64,000 bases of DNA from JAYFNU01 sp964460755 (GCA_964460755.1 CAYWQL010000004.1:38637-102636), one strand, 5' to 3'; shown: positions 1 through 8,021, counted from the stretch's first letter. Notes: generated by a model from the sequence alone, not told the origin. Translations and numbers: made by a program.

Positions 1-857
1 GAAATAACGTCTAAGATGTCTTCGGCGTGAAACCTGTCGAAGTCGTAAACGAATATAGTCGTTTCGGCAAACCATTGACCGTAGAGCTTGCCCCAAGCCG
101 CCTTGCCCCAGCCCGTGTCGGAGATGGTGAAATGGAGCCCGTCGCGCTTGCAGTTGTGCCAGTTCGCGCCCGTCATAATATGACCGATGGAATAGGTGTG
201 CGAGTGGGCGGCGATTTTCGGATAGCTCGTCGTTCCTGACGTGAAGTACATAAGCATTATTTCATTCGCCTTGGTTTCGTCCTCGCCCGTTCTGCGCTCA
301 AATACGTCGGAAGCGGCCGCGCAGCCCTCGTCGTAATTTATCCAGCCCTCGCGGTAGCCCTTCGCCATAATTCTGTATTCTATTGTAGGCGAGTCTGCGA
401 CAGAGTCGTCGACGGCTTTGGAAACGTCGCCGTCGCTTGTGCAGATTATTGCCTTAACGCCCGCACGGTTAAAGCGATAAACAAGGTCTTTTTTCGTAAG
501 CTGGAAGGTAGCTGGAACGGCTATAGCGCCAAGCTTGCAAAGCCCCATCATAGCCGTCCAAAACTGGTAGTGGCGCTTTAAGATGAGCATAACGACGTCG
601 CCCTTTTTTATGCCGAGGGAGCAAAAGAAATTCGCCGCTTTGCTGCTGTCACGCGAAATGTCGGCAAAGGTGTACTCGTGCCGCTCTTTCTCGTTGGAAA
701 GATGAACGAGCGCGAGCTTTTCGGGATAACGGCGCGCAAGCTCGTCAACCACGTCGAAGGCGAAGTTGTAGTTTTCGGGGTAATGAAAATCAATAGATTT
801 GATTACTCCGTTTTCGTCAAAGGTTTCATTTACAAATTCCTTATAAATCGGCTGCAT
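1..857 (-). CDS. Acyl-CoA synthetase, AMP-forming (3' part outside window)
   Basis: The frame is open from the ATG at 857 to the window edge (about 285 codons), so only the N-terminal half is visible. It encodes an adenylate-forming enzyme that activates a carboxylic acid to its CoA thioester. The phosphate-binding signature LMYFTSGTTSYPK lies near residue 210, and the sequence around it (AAHSHTYSIGHIMTGANWH) resembles the medium-chain acyl-CoA synthetase/acetyl-CoA synthetase-like group. The start is supported by an AGAGGT Shine-Dalgarno 7 nt upstream. The gene is alone behind a promoter and a T-box leader, so it is probably controlled by tRNA charging. The substrate cannot be told from this half; a branched-chain or other amino-acid-derived acid would fit the leader. 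Confidence 0.85.
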   Translation of the reverse strand, partial: MQPIYKEFVNETFDENGVIKSIDFHYPENYNFAFDVVDELARRYPEKLALVHLSNEKERHEYTFADISRDSSKAANFFCSLGIKKGDVVMLILKRHYQFWTAMMGLCKLGAIAVPATFQLTKKDLVYRFNRAGVKAIICTSDGDVSKAVDDSVADSPTIEYRIMAKGYREGWINYDEGCAAASDVFERRTGEDETKANEIMLMYFTSGTTSYPKIAAHSHTYSIGHIMTGANWHNCKRDGLHFTISDTGWGKAAWGKLYGQWFAETTIFVYDFDRFHAEDILDVI

Positions 858-870
858 ATCTTTTACCTCT

Positions 871-909
871 AAAAAATAAAAAGTCTCCGTCCCGCTTTGG
901 GACGAAGAC
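871..909 (-). terminator. Intrinsic terminator of the T-box leader
   Basis: On the minus strand an 11-bp stem (GTCTTCGTCCC / GGGACGGAGAC, with one G-U pair) with a short AAGC loop runs into a U-rich tail just before the acyl-CoA synthetase. It lies immediately 3' of the T-box sequence, which is where the attenuator is expected. Confidence 0.85.
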
Positions 910-1147
910 AGATTCTCCGCGTTACCACCCAAGTTGTCCGAAAAAATCAGACCTCTCGTTCGCATCGCTTAATGCGTTCTCATATAACGGTGAGCGCCGT
1001 TTTCGCTTATTTGAAACAATCTTTCGGCGAAAAAGCTCGGGGTGATGCGAGGTTTTCAAACCGCGCCGCCTTTCACCAAACGGCGGCTCTCTTATCGCGT
1101 GTTCTTGTCAAAACCTCTTGTCCCTGTCAAAGCAGATAAGGATATTG
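871..1147 (-). promoter_or_regulatory. T-box riboswitch (tRNA-sensing leader)
   Basis: The leader carries the conserved T-box GGGTGGTAACGCGG (minus strand, about 917-930), whose TGGT bulge would pair with an uncharged ACCA 3' end. The Stem I elements AGAG and GGTGAAAG are present around 1065-1090. An upper stem GAGGTTTT/AAAACCTC is followed by ATC-ACC at about 1041-1046. By position the likely specifier codon is ATC (1044-1046), suggesting tRNA-Ile. This assignment comes from hand folding and is tentative; the T-box itself is clear. A terminator follows directly. Confidence 0.85.
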
Positions 1148-1153
1148 ATAAAT

Positions 1154-1182
1154 AATATAAACTAATATGCTCAAAAAGTCAA
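1154..1182 (-). promoter_or_regulatory. Sigma-A promoter of the T-box/acyl-CoA synthetase unit
   Basis: TTGACT (1177-1182), a 17-bp spacer and TATATT (1154-1159) are visible on the minus strand. The predicted start near 1147 fits the beginning of the T-box leader. Confidence 0.75.
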
Positions 1183-1611
1183 CTAAAACACGTCGGGAGG
1201 GGAAATAATTCCGAAGTTTCTCAGCAGGCAGAAAACAAAGGCGACCGCCAAAATCGCGACAAGAAAATGAATGCCAAGCCCAAAACGTTTTTGACTCTTT
1301 TTTATGGTGCCGACCGTCTCAAACAGGATAACGACCAGAAGAAAAAGCGCGACGAGAAGAGGAACGGGATTGAGCATAACCGAGCGGATAAAATCAAAAT
1401 GCACAAGGGCGTTCGCGGCGCGCGTCGCCCCGCAGGTGAAGCAATAAAACCCCGTGACATAGTGAAAAAAGCAGGGCGGAAGCTTAATGCCAAGCAAAAA
1501 GAAAAGAAAAGCAAAAAGAAAAAAGCCGAACGCGGCGGCTATGTGGATAACCAATAGCGTGCGGCTTCTTTTGTCGCTGTTTATAAGATTTTTGAGCTTA
1601 TCTTTGCGCAT
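1183..1611 (-). CDS. DUF2752 family membrane protein
   Basis: A 142-residue protein with three likely membrane segments and the motif CFTCGATRA near residue 57, the hallmark of DUF2752 (cysteine-rich G-x-TRA motif between helices). Its function is unknown. It is the last gene of the leftward dapF-dapL-zinc-ribbon operon. Its ATG overlaps the stop of the preceding zinc-ribbon gene by one base (TAATG), so translation is probably coupled. Homologues often sit beside zinc-ribbon/DUF4190 proteins; that association is seen here but does not reveal a role. Confidence 0.75.
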   Translation of the reverse strand: MRKDKLKNLINSDKRSRTLLVIHIAAAFGFFLFAFLFFLLGIKLPPCFFHYVTGFYCFTCGATRAANALVHFDFIRSVMLNPVPLLVALFLLVVILFETVGTIKKSQKRFGLGIHFLVAILAVAFVFCLLRNFGIISPPDVF

Positions 1612-2054
1612 TACAGGAGATTAATAAGACTTCCCAAGACGACCGCCGTGTCAAAGTCGAAAAAGTTGGGAAAAGCGTTTATTCTTTCGCCGAAAACCAC
1701 GACGACAAAGAATACGGTGACGTAGAGCAGAATAGCGGTTGAGCTTATGACAATACCTGCGATGGCAAGTCCGCGGTTCTGACTTTTTGTGCCGATTATG
1801 CTTATGACAAGGCTCGCGATAACAATAACCGGTCCGAGAAGCGCTATCCAAAGGTTTATGGAGCAAGTTGCGAAGCATAATAAGCTTAAAATAAATCCGA
1901 CCACAGCCGCCCAGTTTTTATTTTTGTCGCCGCGAACAGGGGGCAGAATAACCTGATTGGGGTTATAGGGGTTGACGACGGGAAGGGGTCGTTTGCAGAC
2001 CGCACAGTAGGGTGCGTCGTCAGGGTTTTGACTGCCGCAATGATGACACTGCAT
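1611..2054 (-). CDS. Zinc-ribbon membrane protein (DUF4190-like), copy 1
   Basis: 147 residues. The N-terminal zinc ribbon has paired cysteines (CHHCG ... CAVC, residues 3-20) followed by a proline-rich linker. Two hydrophobic segments (about residues 50-115) have the glycine-rich spacing of DUF4190, and a third hydrophobic stretch lies near 120-135. It is one of three tandem paralogues sharing the pattern ribbon - linker - KNWAAV - two helices. It is probably a membrane protein with a cytosolic ribbon; no function is established. The gene lies 39 nt after copy 2 in the same leftward operon. Confidence 0.75.
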   Translation of the reverse strand: MQCHHCGSQNPDDAPYCAVCKRPLPVVNPYNPNQVILPPVRGDKNKNWAAVVGFILSLLCFATCSINLWIALLGPVIVIASLVISIIGTKSQNRGLAIAGIVISSTAILLYVTVFFVVVVFGERINAFPNFFDFDTAVVLGSLINLL

Positions 2055-2093
2055 TACCGTACCTCCAAGGCTTTTTGAAAAAGCCGGTTTGAA

Positions 2094-2561
2094 TTAATAT
2101 TTTTTAAGAGAGGAATAAAGCTCGCTGTTCCCCGTAATTTGCTGCGCAAGCTCGGGATAGTAGATAACGATAACATAGCAAATCGTCATATATACGCACA
2201 AAAGAACGCCCAGACAGCCAAGGCAAAGACCTACGATAGCCAAAGTTTTTTTATTACTCTTTATGCCTATAATTCCGAAGATAACCGCAAGTATCGCCGC
2301 GATAAGTCCGACGGGACCTAAAACGCAGCAGGCGACCGATACTATACCGCAGACAAGGGAGGTTATTCCCGCCCAATTCTTTGTTTCGTCGCCGAGAAGC
2401 TGCACGCCGGATTGATTGTAAGCCTCAGGGGTGGCGTATGTAGGATAGCTTGGCGCGGTGTAGGCGGTGTTGGGGGCGGCGGTCGCCTCAATCTTTGCTC
2501 CGCACGAGGAGCAGAAAAGAGCGTCGTCAGGGTTGGGTGTGCCGCATTTGTTACAAATCAT
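2094..2561 (-). CDS. Zinc-ribbon membrane protein (DUF4190-like), copy 2
   Basis: 155 residues. A zinc ribbon (CNKCG ... CSSCG, residues 3-21) is followed by a tyrosine/proline-rich linker and two long hydrophobic segments (about 68-100 and 108-135). The junction ETKNWAGITSLVCG corresponds to KNWAAVTSVICG in copy 3. Good ribosome-binding site (AGGAGA). Same family and operon as its two neighbours. The function is not known; zinc-ribbon plus DUF4190 proteins are common and poorly characterised in Clostridia. Confidence 0.75.
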   Translation of the reverse strand: MICNKCGTPNPDDALFCSSCGAKIEATAAPNTAYTAPSYPTYATPEAYNQSGVQLLGDETKNWAGITSLVCGIVSVACCVLGPVGLIAAILAVIFGIIGIKSNKKTLAIVGLCLGCLGVLLCVYMTICYVIVIYYPELAQQITGNSELYSSLKKY

Positions 2562-2604
2562 TTTATAGTTCTCCTTAAATAAAAAAGTTAAAAAAATAAA
2601 CTGT

Positions 2605-2988
2605 CTAAAAAATCGCGGGGTAAGCTTCCTTGAGAGCGTTCAATAATTCCGCTCCGAACGGGGTTGTATAAACGACAATAATCACGGCTACCGTCACAAC
2701 AAAGCCGATAATTCCGATGATAATTCCCGCAGTCGCAAGGCTTCGCTTTTCGCTCGATAAGCCCATAGAGCCGAAAACAACAGCTAAAACGGAAAGAAAA
2801 ATCCCACAGACGATAAATGAACAGCACCCGCAGATAACCGACGTTACGGCCGCCCAGTTTTTTCTCGCATCTTTAAAAGCGGGAACACCATACTGGTTTT
2901 GCGAAGGCGCATTTTTGCATCTTGTTCCGCAAAAGGAGCAGTATATCGCGTCGTCGGGATTTTGCCCGCCGCATTGGTTACAGTACAT
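2605..2988 (-). CDS. Zinc-ribbon membrane protein (DUF4190-like), copy 3
   Basis: 127 residues, the shortest of the three paralogues. The zinc ribbon (CNQCG ... CSFCG, residues 3-21) is followed by KNWAAVTSVICGCC and two membrane segments. The ATG begins one base after the dapL stop codon, and its Shine-Dalgarno (CGAGGA) lies inside dapL. It is therefore translationally coupled to lysine biosynthesis genes, although no functional link is known. Confidence 0.75.
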   Translation of the reverse strand: MYCNQCGGQNPDDAIYCSFCGTRCKNAPSQNQYGVPAFKDARKNWAAVTSVICGCCSFIVCGIFLSVLAVVFGSMGLSSEKRSLATAGIIIGIIGFVVTVAVIIVVYTTPFGAELLNALKEAYPAIF

Positions 2989-2989
2989 T

Positions 2990-4180
2990 TTAAATCCTCG
3001 TTAGACTATTTTTTATCGCGTCAATAATGCGCTTTGCCGCCTGCTCGGTCTTTTCGGTTGTGCCGAACGCCGTAAGACGGCAGAAGCCCTCGCCGTTTTT
3101 GCCAAAGCCGGCGCCGGGAGTGCAAACGACCTTTGCCTGATTAAGCAGCAGGTCAAACATATCCCACGATTTTACTCCGTCACAGCTGAACCAGACGTAA
3201 GGGGAGTTTTCCCCGCCGAAATAGGATATGCCCGCGCTTTTAAGGGCGCTTGCGAGCAGTGCGGCGTTGTTCTTATAATAGTTTATGTTGGCGTCAATTT
3301 CAAGAGCGCCCTGTTTTGAGAAAACCGCCTCGGCGGCGCGCTGAACTATGTAGGGCGCGCCGTTGTATTTTGCCGCGGCGCGGCGAAGCCAAAGCTCGCG
3401 AAGGCAGGCTCCGTCGCGGACAAGGGACGAGGGTATTACGGTGTAGCCGCAGCGAACCCCAGTGAAGCCCGCTGTTTTCGAGAAGGAGCAGAACTCAATA
3501 GCGCAGTTTTTCGCGCCCTCAATTTCATATATGCTTCGCGGAAGGGTTTTGTCGGATATAAAACGCTCGTAAGCGGCGTCGAAAATAATAACCGCGCCGC
3601 AGCCGTTGGCGTAGTCAACCCATTTTTTAAGGGAATCCTTCGTATAAACCGCCCCGGTCGGATTGTTCGGCGAGCAGATATAGATTATGTCGGCGTCATA
3701 GTTGGGCGGCGCGGGAAGAAAGCCGTTTTCGGCGTTCCCGTCGACGTATTTAATTTTGTTTCCTCGAATGACGTTTGCGTCAATATACGCGGGATACACG
3801 GGGTCGGGAATAACCGTCGTGCAGCCTTCGGTAAAGAGGTCGAGAATCGAGCCGACATCGTTTTTTGCGCCGTCGCTAACGAAAATCTCGTCAGCCTCAA
3901 GCTTTACGCCGAAGCCCATATAATAATTCTTTAACGCGTTTCGCAAAAACTCATATCCCTCATATGGGCCGTAGCCGCGAAAGGTCGCGCGGTCGCCCAT
4001 TTCTGCCGTCGCCTTTTGCATAGCGTCGATAACGCTCGGCACAATCGGAAGGGTTACGTCGCCTATACCCATACTTATTACGTCGCTTTCGGGGTTTGCC
4101 GACTTATATGCCGCGACGCGGCTTCCGATTTCGGCGAAAAGGTAGTTTTTTACCATACTGTCGAAGTTTCTGTTTATCAT
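2990..4180 (-). CDS. dapL: LL-diaminopimelate aminotransferase
   Basis: A PLP-dependent fold-type I aminotransferase (396 aa) that converts tetrahydrodipicolinate directly to LL-2,6-diaminopimelate, bypassing the acylated intermediates of lysine and peptidoglycan synthesis. Visible features are SPNNPTG (170-176), DAAYERF (201-207) and the Schiff-base lysine in SFSKTAGFTG (Lys235). The N-terminal segment with GIGDVTLP and GYGPYEGYEFLR is typical of the DapL subgroup and separates it from other class I/II aminotransferases. Length is normal. It follows dapF by 21 nt in the same leftward operon, so the two consecutive pathway steps are co-expressed. Confidence 0.95.
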   Translation of the reverse strand: MINRNFDSMVKNYLFAEIGSRVAAYKSANPESDVISMGIGDVTLPIVPSVIDAMQKATAEMGDRATFRGYGPYEGYEFLRNALKNYYMGFGVKLEADEIFVSDGAKNDVGSILDLFTEGCTTVIPDPVYPAYIDANVIRGNKIKYVDGNAENGFLPAPPNYDADIIYICSPNNPTGAVYTKDSLKKWVDYANGCGAVIIFDAAYERFISDKTLPRSIYEIEGAKNCAIEFCSFSKTAGFTGVRCGYTVIPSSLVRDGACLRELWLRRAAAKYNGAPYIVQRAAEAVFSKQGALEIDANINYYKNNAALLASALKSAGISYFGGENSPYVWFSCDGVKSWDMFDLLLNQAKVVCTPGAGFGKNGEGFCRLTAFGTTEKTEQAAKRIIDAIKNSLTRI

Positions 4181-4201
4181 AGCAATTCCTTTCGTTGGTG
4201 G

Positions 4202-5044
4202 TTATAGCTCTATCGTGCCCGCATAAACCGTCGAAGCGCCGCCTCGCATAATTACGCCGCCGTCGGAGTTGTAGCTTATCGTAAGGTCGCCCCCGCGAAG
4301 GGTAACGGTAACGGGCGAACTATAGTCGCAAAAGCCCTTCAGCACGGCCGCGACAACGGTTGCGCACGCCCCCGTGCCGCAGGCAAGGGTTTCGCCCGAG
4401 CCGCGCTCCCAAACCCGCATTTTCAGGTGGTTGCGCGAGAGCGCCGAAACAAATTCGGTGTTGACCTTGTTTGGAAAAATTAAATTGTTCTCGAAAAGAG
4501 GTCCGATTTTCGGAAGGTCGATTTTGTCGGGATTTTCAACGAAGATAACGGCGTGGGGGTTGCCCATAGAAACACAGGTCGCGTTATATTCCTTGCCGTC
4601 GACTAAAATAGGAATGTCGACGTTGCTTCCGTTAAATTTGACGGGTATATTTTTGTTGTCAAGAATGGCTTTTCCCATATCGACCGTCGCACCGACGGCT
4701 TTTCCGTCCGCTCCGATATCCATAACGAGGGTTTTTATCCCGCTTCTCGTTTCTACCGTGACGGTTTCGCTTTTGGCATAGCCGTTGTCATAAAGAAATT
4801 TTCCGACGCAGCGAACGCCGTTGCCGCACATAAGCCCCGATGAGCCGTCAAGGTTGTACATATCCATATATCCGTCGGCCTTGTCGCTTTTGCGGATAAG
4901 GATAACGCCGTCGCCGCCGACGCCGAAGCGTCTGTTCGAAAGAAAAGCGATTTCCGAAGGGGAAAGCTCAATGTTGTCCTTTATGCAGTCGATATAGATA
5001 TAGTCGTTGCCGATGCCCTGCATTTTCGTAAAATTAAGCCGCAT
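4202..5044 (-). CDS. dapF: Diaminopimelate epimerase
   Basis: 280-residue cofactor-independent epimerase that converts LL-DAP to meso-DAP for peptidoglycan and lysine. Both catalytic cysteines are present in MCGNGVRC (Cys73) and ACGTGAC (Cys222), and the N-terminus FTKMQGIGNDYIYID is diagnostic. First gene of the dapF-dapL operon, with its own promoter that overlaps the divergent hflX promoter. A G-rich Shine-Dalgarno lies 5 nt before the ATG. Confidence 0.96.
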   Translation of the reverse strand: MRLNFTKMQGIGNDYIYIDCIKDNIELSPSEIAFLSNRRFGVGGDGVILIRKSDKADGYMDMYNLDGSSGLMCGNGVRCVGKFLYDNGYAKSETVTVETRSGIKTLVMDIGADGKAVGATVDMGKAILDNKNIPVKFNGSNVDIPILVDGKEYNATCVSMGNPHAVIFVENPDKIDLPKIGPLFENNLIFPNKVNTEFVSALSRNHLKMRVWERGSGETLACGTGACATVVAAVLKGFCDYSSPVTVTLRGGDLTISYNSDGGVIMRGGASTVYAGTIEL

Positions 5045-5074
5045 AATTTGCCCCCATCAAAAAGTATTTTTTTG

Positions 5075-5104
5075 AGTATAACATTTTTTTTGTTGTATGC
5101 ACAA
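5075..5104 (-). promoter_or_regulatory. Promoter of the dapF-dapL operon
   Basis: TTGTGC (5099-5104), an 18-bp spacer and TATACT (5075-5080) on the minus strand give a 5' UTR of about 25 nt. Its -35 box abuts the -35 of the divergent hflX promoter. Confidence 0.6.
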
Positions 5105-5120
5105 TATTTTATGTTATATT
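5093..5120 (+). promoter_or_regulatory. Promoter of hflX (start site close to the ATG)
   Basis: TTGTAT (5093-5098), a 16-bp spacer and TATATT (5115-5120). The hflX ATG at 5127 is only 6 nt after the -10 box, and no Shine-Dalgarno is visible, so the transcript may be leaderless. Confidence 0.5.
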
Positions 5121-5126
5121 ATTCAT

Positions 5127-6407
5127 ATGAACAATGATGAAATATTAATTAACACAACCGAAGAAGAGCCCGAAAGGGTAGTCGTCGCCGTCGTCGACAG
5201 TGGGGAATACGACGTTGAGAGCTCGCTTGGCGAAATGCGCGCGCTATGCGAAACGGCGGGCGCGGTCGTAGTCGGCGAGATAGTCCAGCGCCGTGAGCAC
5301 GCCGACAACGCAAGCTATCTCGGTATGGGCAAGCTTGAGGAAACCAAGCGGCTTTGCGAGGCGCTTGACGCCGATTTGGTTGTTGCCGACGCCGAGCTGA
5401 CGGGCGTCAAGCAGCGCAATATGGAGAACGCCGTGGGCGTAGACGTAATCGACCGCACGACATTAATTCTTGATATTTTCGCGCACTCGGCAAAGACCGC
5501 GGAGGGTAAGCTTCAAGTCGAGCTCGCTCAGCTTAATTATCGTCTGCCGCGTCTGACGGGCGCGGGGGTTTCGCTTTCGCGTATCGGCGGGAGCGCGTCG
5601 GGAGGCTCGGGCGGAAAAATCGGTACGAGAGGTCCGGGCGAAACCAAGCTTGAAAACGACAAGAGATATATAAGAAACAGAATTTCTCTTTTGAAAGACC
5701 GTCTTCGCGAAATCGAAAAGCAACGCGAGGTTACGCGAAAAAACCGCGACAAAACGGGAACCCCCGTGGTGTCTCTCGTCGGCTATACGAATGTCGGAAA
5801 GTCGTCGCTCTTGAACGCGCTTACCGGCTCGTCGGTGCTTTCCGAGGATAAGCTTTTTGCTACCCTTGACCCGACGGCGAGAAAGCTTTCGGTCGGCGAC
5901 CTTCAGCAGGTTATACTTGTCGATACCGTCGGCTTCGTAAGCCGGCTCCCCCACAATCTCGTGGAGGCGTTTAAATCGACCCTTGAGGAGATTAAATATT
6001 CTGACCTTATAATAAAGGTGCTCGACGCTTCGAGCGAAACGTGGCAGGAGCAGGACAAAATTACCGCGGATATTATCGAACAGCTTGAGTGCGTTGATGT
6101 TCCGACGATAACCGTTTTTAACAAGTGCGACAAAATCGACACGGGCGCCGCGCTCCCCGGACTTGCCGTTTCGGCCAAAACGGGAAAGGGCTTGGATTTG
6201 CTTGTGTCGCAGATATCGAAAAAGCTTTCCGAAAGGGTTATTCGCTGCGTCGTAAAGCTTCCGTTTGACAAGCTTTCTCTTACGGCGTTTATTCGCGAAC
6301 GGGGCAATGTTATTTCGGAGGAATACGTTGAGGACGGCGCAATTATCAAAGCGACGATAGAGCGTGCGGCATATGCGAAAATCGAACCGTATGTAATCGG
6401 TATTTAG
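5127..6407 (+). CDS. hflX: Ribosome-associated GTPase HflX
   Basis: 426 aa from the ATG at 5127. The frame is open to an ATG at 5097, but that would sit inside the promoter and adds a poorly conserved 10-residue extension. HflX binds the 50S subunit and rescues or splits stalled and hibernating ribosomes using GTP. The N-terminal HflX domain (about 20-200) ends in a glycine-rich loop and GTRGPGETKLE. The G domain follows with G1 GYTNVGKSSL (219-228), G3 DTVGF (266-270) and G4 NKCDK (332-336). It is transcribed alone and ends at a strong terminator. No Shine-Dalgarno is seen. Confidence 0.95.
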   Translation: MNNDEILINTTEEEPERVVVAVVDSGEYDVESSLGEMRALCETAGAVVVGEIVQRREHADNASYLGMGKLEETKRLCEALDADLVVADAELTGVKQRNMENAVGVDVIDRTTLILDIFAHSAKTAEGKLQVELAQLNYRLPRLTGAGVSLSRIGGSASGGSGGKIGTRGPGETKLENDKRYIRNRISLLKDRLREIEKQREVTRKNRDKTGTPVVSLVGYTNVGKSSLLNALTGSSVLSEDKLFATLDPTARKLSVGDLQQVILVDTVGFVSRLPHNLVEAFKSTLEEIKYSDLIIKVLDASSETWQEQDKITADIIEQLECVDVPTITVFNKCDKIDTGAALPGLAVSAKTGKGLDLLVSQISKKLSERVIRCVVKLPFDKLSLTAFIRERGNVISEEYVEDGAIIKATIERAAYAKIEPYVIGI

Positions 6408-6423
6408 CATAATCAAGATTTTT

Positions 6424-6452
6424 AAGCGGCCTTTTTTAAAGGTCGCTTTTTT
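6424..6452 (+). terminator. Terminator of hflX
   Basis: AAGCGGCCTT / AAGGTCGCTT stem (one G-U pair) followed by six T residues, 17 nt after the hflX stop. Confidence 0.85.
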
Positions 6453-6464
6453 GTTGCGCTTTTT

Positions 6465-6494
6465 CACACAAAAGCGGCGGACGCTTCATACAAT
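6465..6494 (+). promoter_or_regulatory. Putative mother-cell (sigma-K/sigma-E type) promoter of dpaAB
   Basis: CATACAAT (6487-6494) matches the CATA-type -10 used by mother-cell sigma factors. A CACAC at 6465-6469, 17 nt upstream, would serve as the short AC-type -35 of sigma-K. No sigma-A promoter is evident. Dipicolinate synthase is a late mother-cell product in known spore formers, which fits. Confidence 0.45.
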
Positions 6495-6527
6495 GCTAAA
6501 GAATTAGCGAAGCGAGGGGGAGCGGTT

Positions 6528-7400
6528 ATGTCGGATGAAAGGGTTTACTCGGTCATCGGCGGCGATATGCGAAGCGGATATGTCGCCCAGCTTTTGATTG
6601 AACAGGGACGTCGGGTTATGACGGCGGGGCTCGAGCTTTCGGGTCTTGTCGCGCCACCGCACATCAACACCGTTGACGACGCGGCGCGGCGGGCGGATAT
6701 AGTCATTTTGCCCCTTCCGCTTATTGATAAAAACGGCCAGCTTAAGGACGGCTTTTCGAGCGAAAAAATAGACGTCTTTTCAATTCTTTCTATGGTGAAG
6801 CAAAGGGCGTGGGTTTTTGGCGGAATGATACCTGCGGAGGTTCAAAGCTTCGCGGACGAACGCGGAGTGTGTCTTTCTGATTATTATCTTCGCGGCGATT
6901 TTCTTATAAAAAACGCCCTGCCGACCGCAGAGGGAACGGTTGAAACGCTTATGAAAAAGCTTCCGATTACGATTTTTTCTTCGTCGGTCGCGGTTGTCGG
7001 CTTCGGACGGTGCGGCGAGGCGGTAAGCCTTCTTTTGAAAGGAATGGGCGCGCGGGTCACGGTATATGCGAGAAGAAAAGAGACGCTTGCGAGAGCCGAA
7101 TGCCTTGGACTTAAGGCCAAGCAAACCGACGCGCTTTACAGCGAACGGCTTTCGTGCGACGCACTTGTAAACACCGTCCCCGCGAGGGTTATAACAAAGG
7201 CGGCGCTCGACAGGCTTTCGACCTCGGCGGTCGTCGTCGACCTCGCGTCCGCACCCGGCGGAGTGGATTTCGCTTATGCGGCGAAAAGGGGAATAGACGC
7301 CTTTCTTGCGCCCTCGCTTCCCGGACGGGTCGCGCCAAAAACGGCTGGAAAAATTATTATTGAAACAGTTCTCAACATACTTGACGAAAAGGGGGAATAA
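6528..7400 (+). CDS. dpaA: Dipicolinate synthase subunit A
   Basis: 290 aa, SpoVFA family. With DpaB it makes dipicolinic acid from the lysine-pathway intermediate dihydroxy-tetrahydrodipicolinate in the mother cell; the product loads the spore core as Ca-DPA. An N-terminal conserved domain (YSVIGGDMRSGYVAQLL) is followed by a Rossmann nucleotide-binding motif VVGFGRCGEAV near residues 156-166. The C-terminus (APSLPGRVAPKTAG) is typical of the family. Preceded by a GAGGGGGAG ribosome site. The next gene begins 2 nt after the stop. The pair marks the organism as a spore former. Confidence 0.92.
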   Translation: MSDERVYSVIGGDMRSGYVAQLLIEQGRRVMTAGLELSGLVAPPHINTVDDAARRADIVILPLPLIDKNGQLKDGFSSEKIDVFSILSMVKQRAWVFGGMIPAEVQSFADERGVCLSDYYLRGDFLIKNALPTAEGTVETLMKKLPITIFSSSVAVVGFGRCGEAVSLLLKGMGARVTVYARRKETLARAECLGLKAKQTDALYSERLSCDALVNTVPARVITKAALDRLSTSAVVVDLASAPGGVDFAYAAKRGIDAFLAPSLPGRVAPKTAGKIIIETVLNILDEKGE

Positions 7401-7402
7401 AT

Positions 7403-7978
7403 ATGAAGGGAATAAGGGTGGGGTTTGCGCTTTGCGGCTCGTTTTGCTCGTTTGAACGGGTAATTTCACTTATGGAGCGGCTTGTGGGAGAGGGGGCGGA
7501 GATAGTGCCGATTATGTCGTTCAACGCGGCTTCTATCGACACGCGCTTCGGCAAAGCAAAGGATTTTACAAAACGAATTGAGTTAATTTCGGGACGAAGA
7601 ATAATCTCGACCATAGAGGACGCCGAGCCGATAGGACCAAAGGGGCTTTGCGACGTTATGCTCGTCGCGCCCTGTACGGGCAACACCCTCGCAAAGCTTA
7701 GCTGCGGCGTGGTCGATACCCCCGTCACGATGGCGGTAAAGTCGCACAGCCGAAACGGACGACCGGTCGTTATCGCCGTTTCTACCAACGACGGGCTTGC
7801 GGCGGCTTCAAAAAATATGGGGGAGCTTATCAATCGGCGCAACTATTTTTTCGTTCCCTATTATCAGGACGACTGTTTAAAAAAACCGACCTCTCTCGTC
7901 GCCGAGCTCGATTATGCGCCCGAGGCGATACGCCTTGCGCTAAAAGGGCTTCAAATTCAACCGATTTTAAAAAATTGA
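7403..7978 (+). CDS. dpaB: Dipicolinate synthase subunit B
   Basis: 191 aa flavoprotein-like subunit of dipicolinate synthase (SpoVFB). It begins with the phosphopantothenoylcysteine-decarboxylase-like fold seen in DpaB: CGSFCSF near residue 10, PIMSFNA, and APCTGNTLAKLSCGVVDTPVTMA in the middle. Normal length. Two-gene operon with dpaA (2-nt gap); the Shine-Dalgarno GGGGGA lies at the end of dpaA. Works with DpaA as a heteromer. Confidence 0.92.
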   Translation: MKGIRVGFALCGSFCSFERVISLMERLVGEGAEIVPIMSFNAASIDTRFGKAKDFTKRIELISGRRIISTIEDAEPIGPKGLCDVMLVAPCTGNTLAKLSCGVVDTPVTMAVKSHSRNGRPVVIAVSTNDGLAAASKNMGELINRRNYFFVPYYQDDCLKKPTSLVAELDYAPEAIRLALKGLQIQPILKN

Positions 7979-8021
7979 CAGAATGTTAACACTTTTCAAC
8001 TAAATGTAACCGTTATAAAGA

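Noticed and set aside
1267..1557. 96-codon Lys-rich frame opposite the DUF2752 gene
   Set aside because: It is the complement of hydrophobic codons of a clear membrane protein.
5463..6467. 334-codon open frame antisense to hflX
   Set aside because: Basic, low-complexity translation with no recognisable motifs, fully covered by the strongly supported hflX; a codon-bias shadow.
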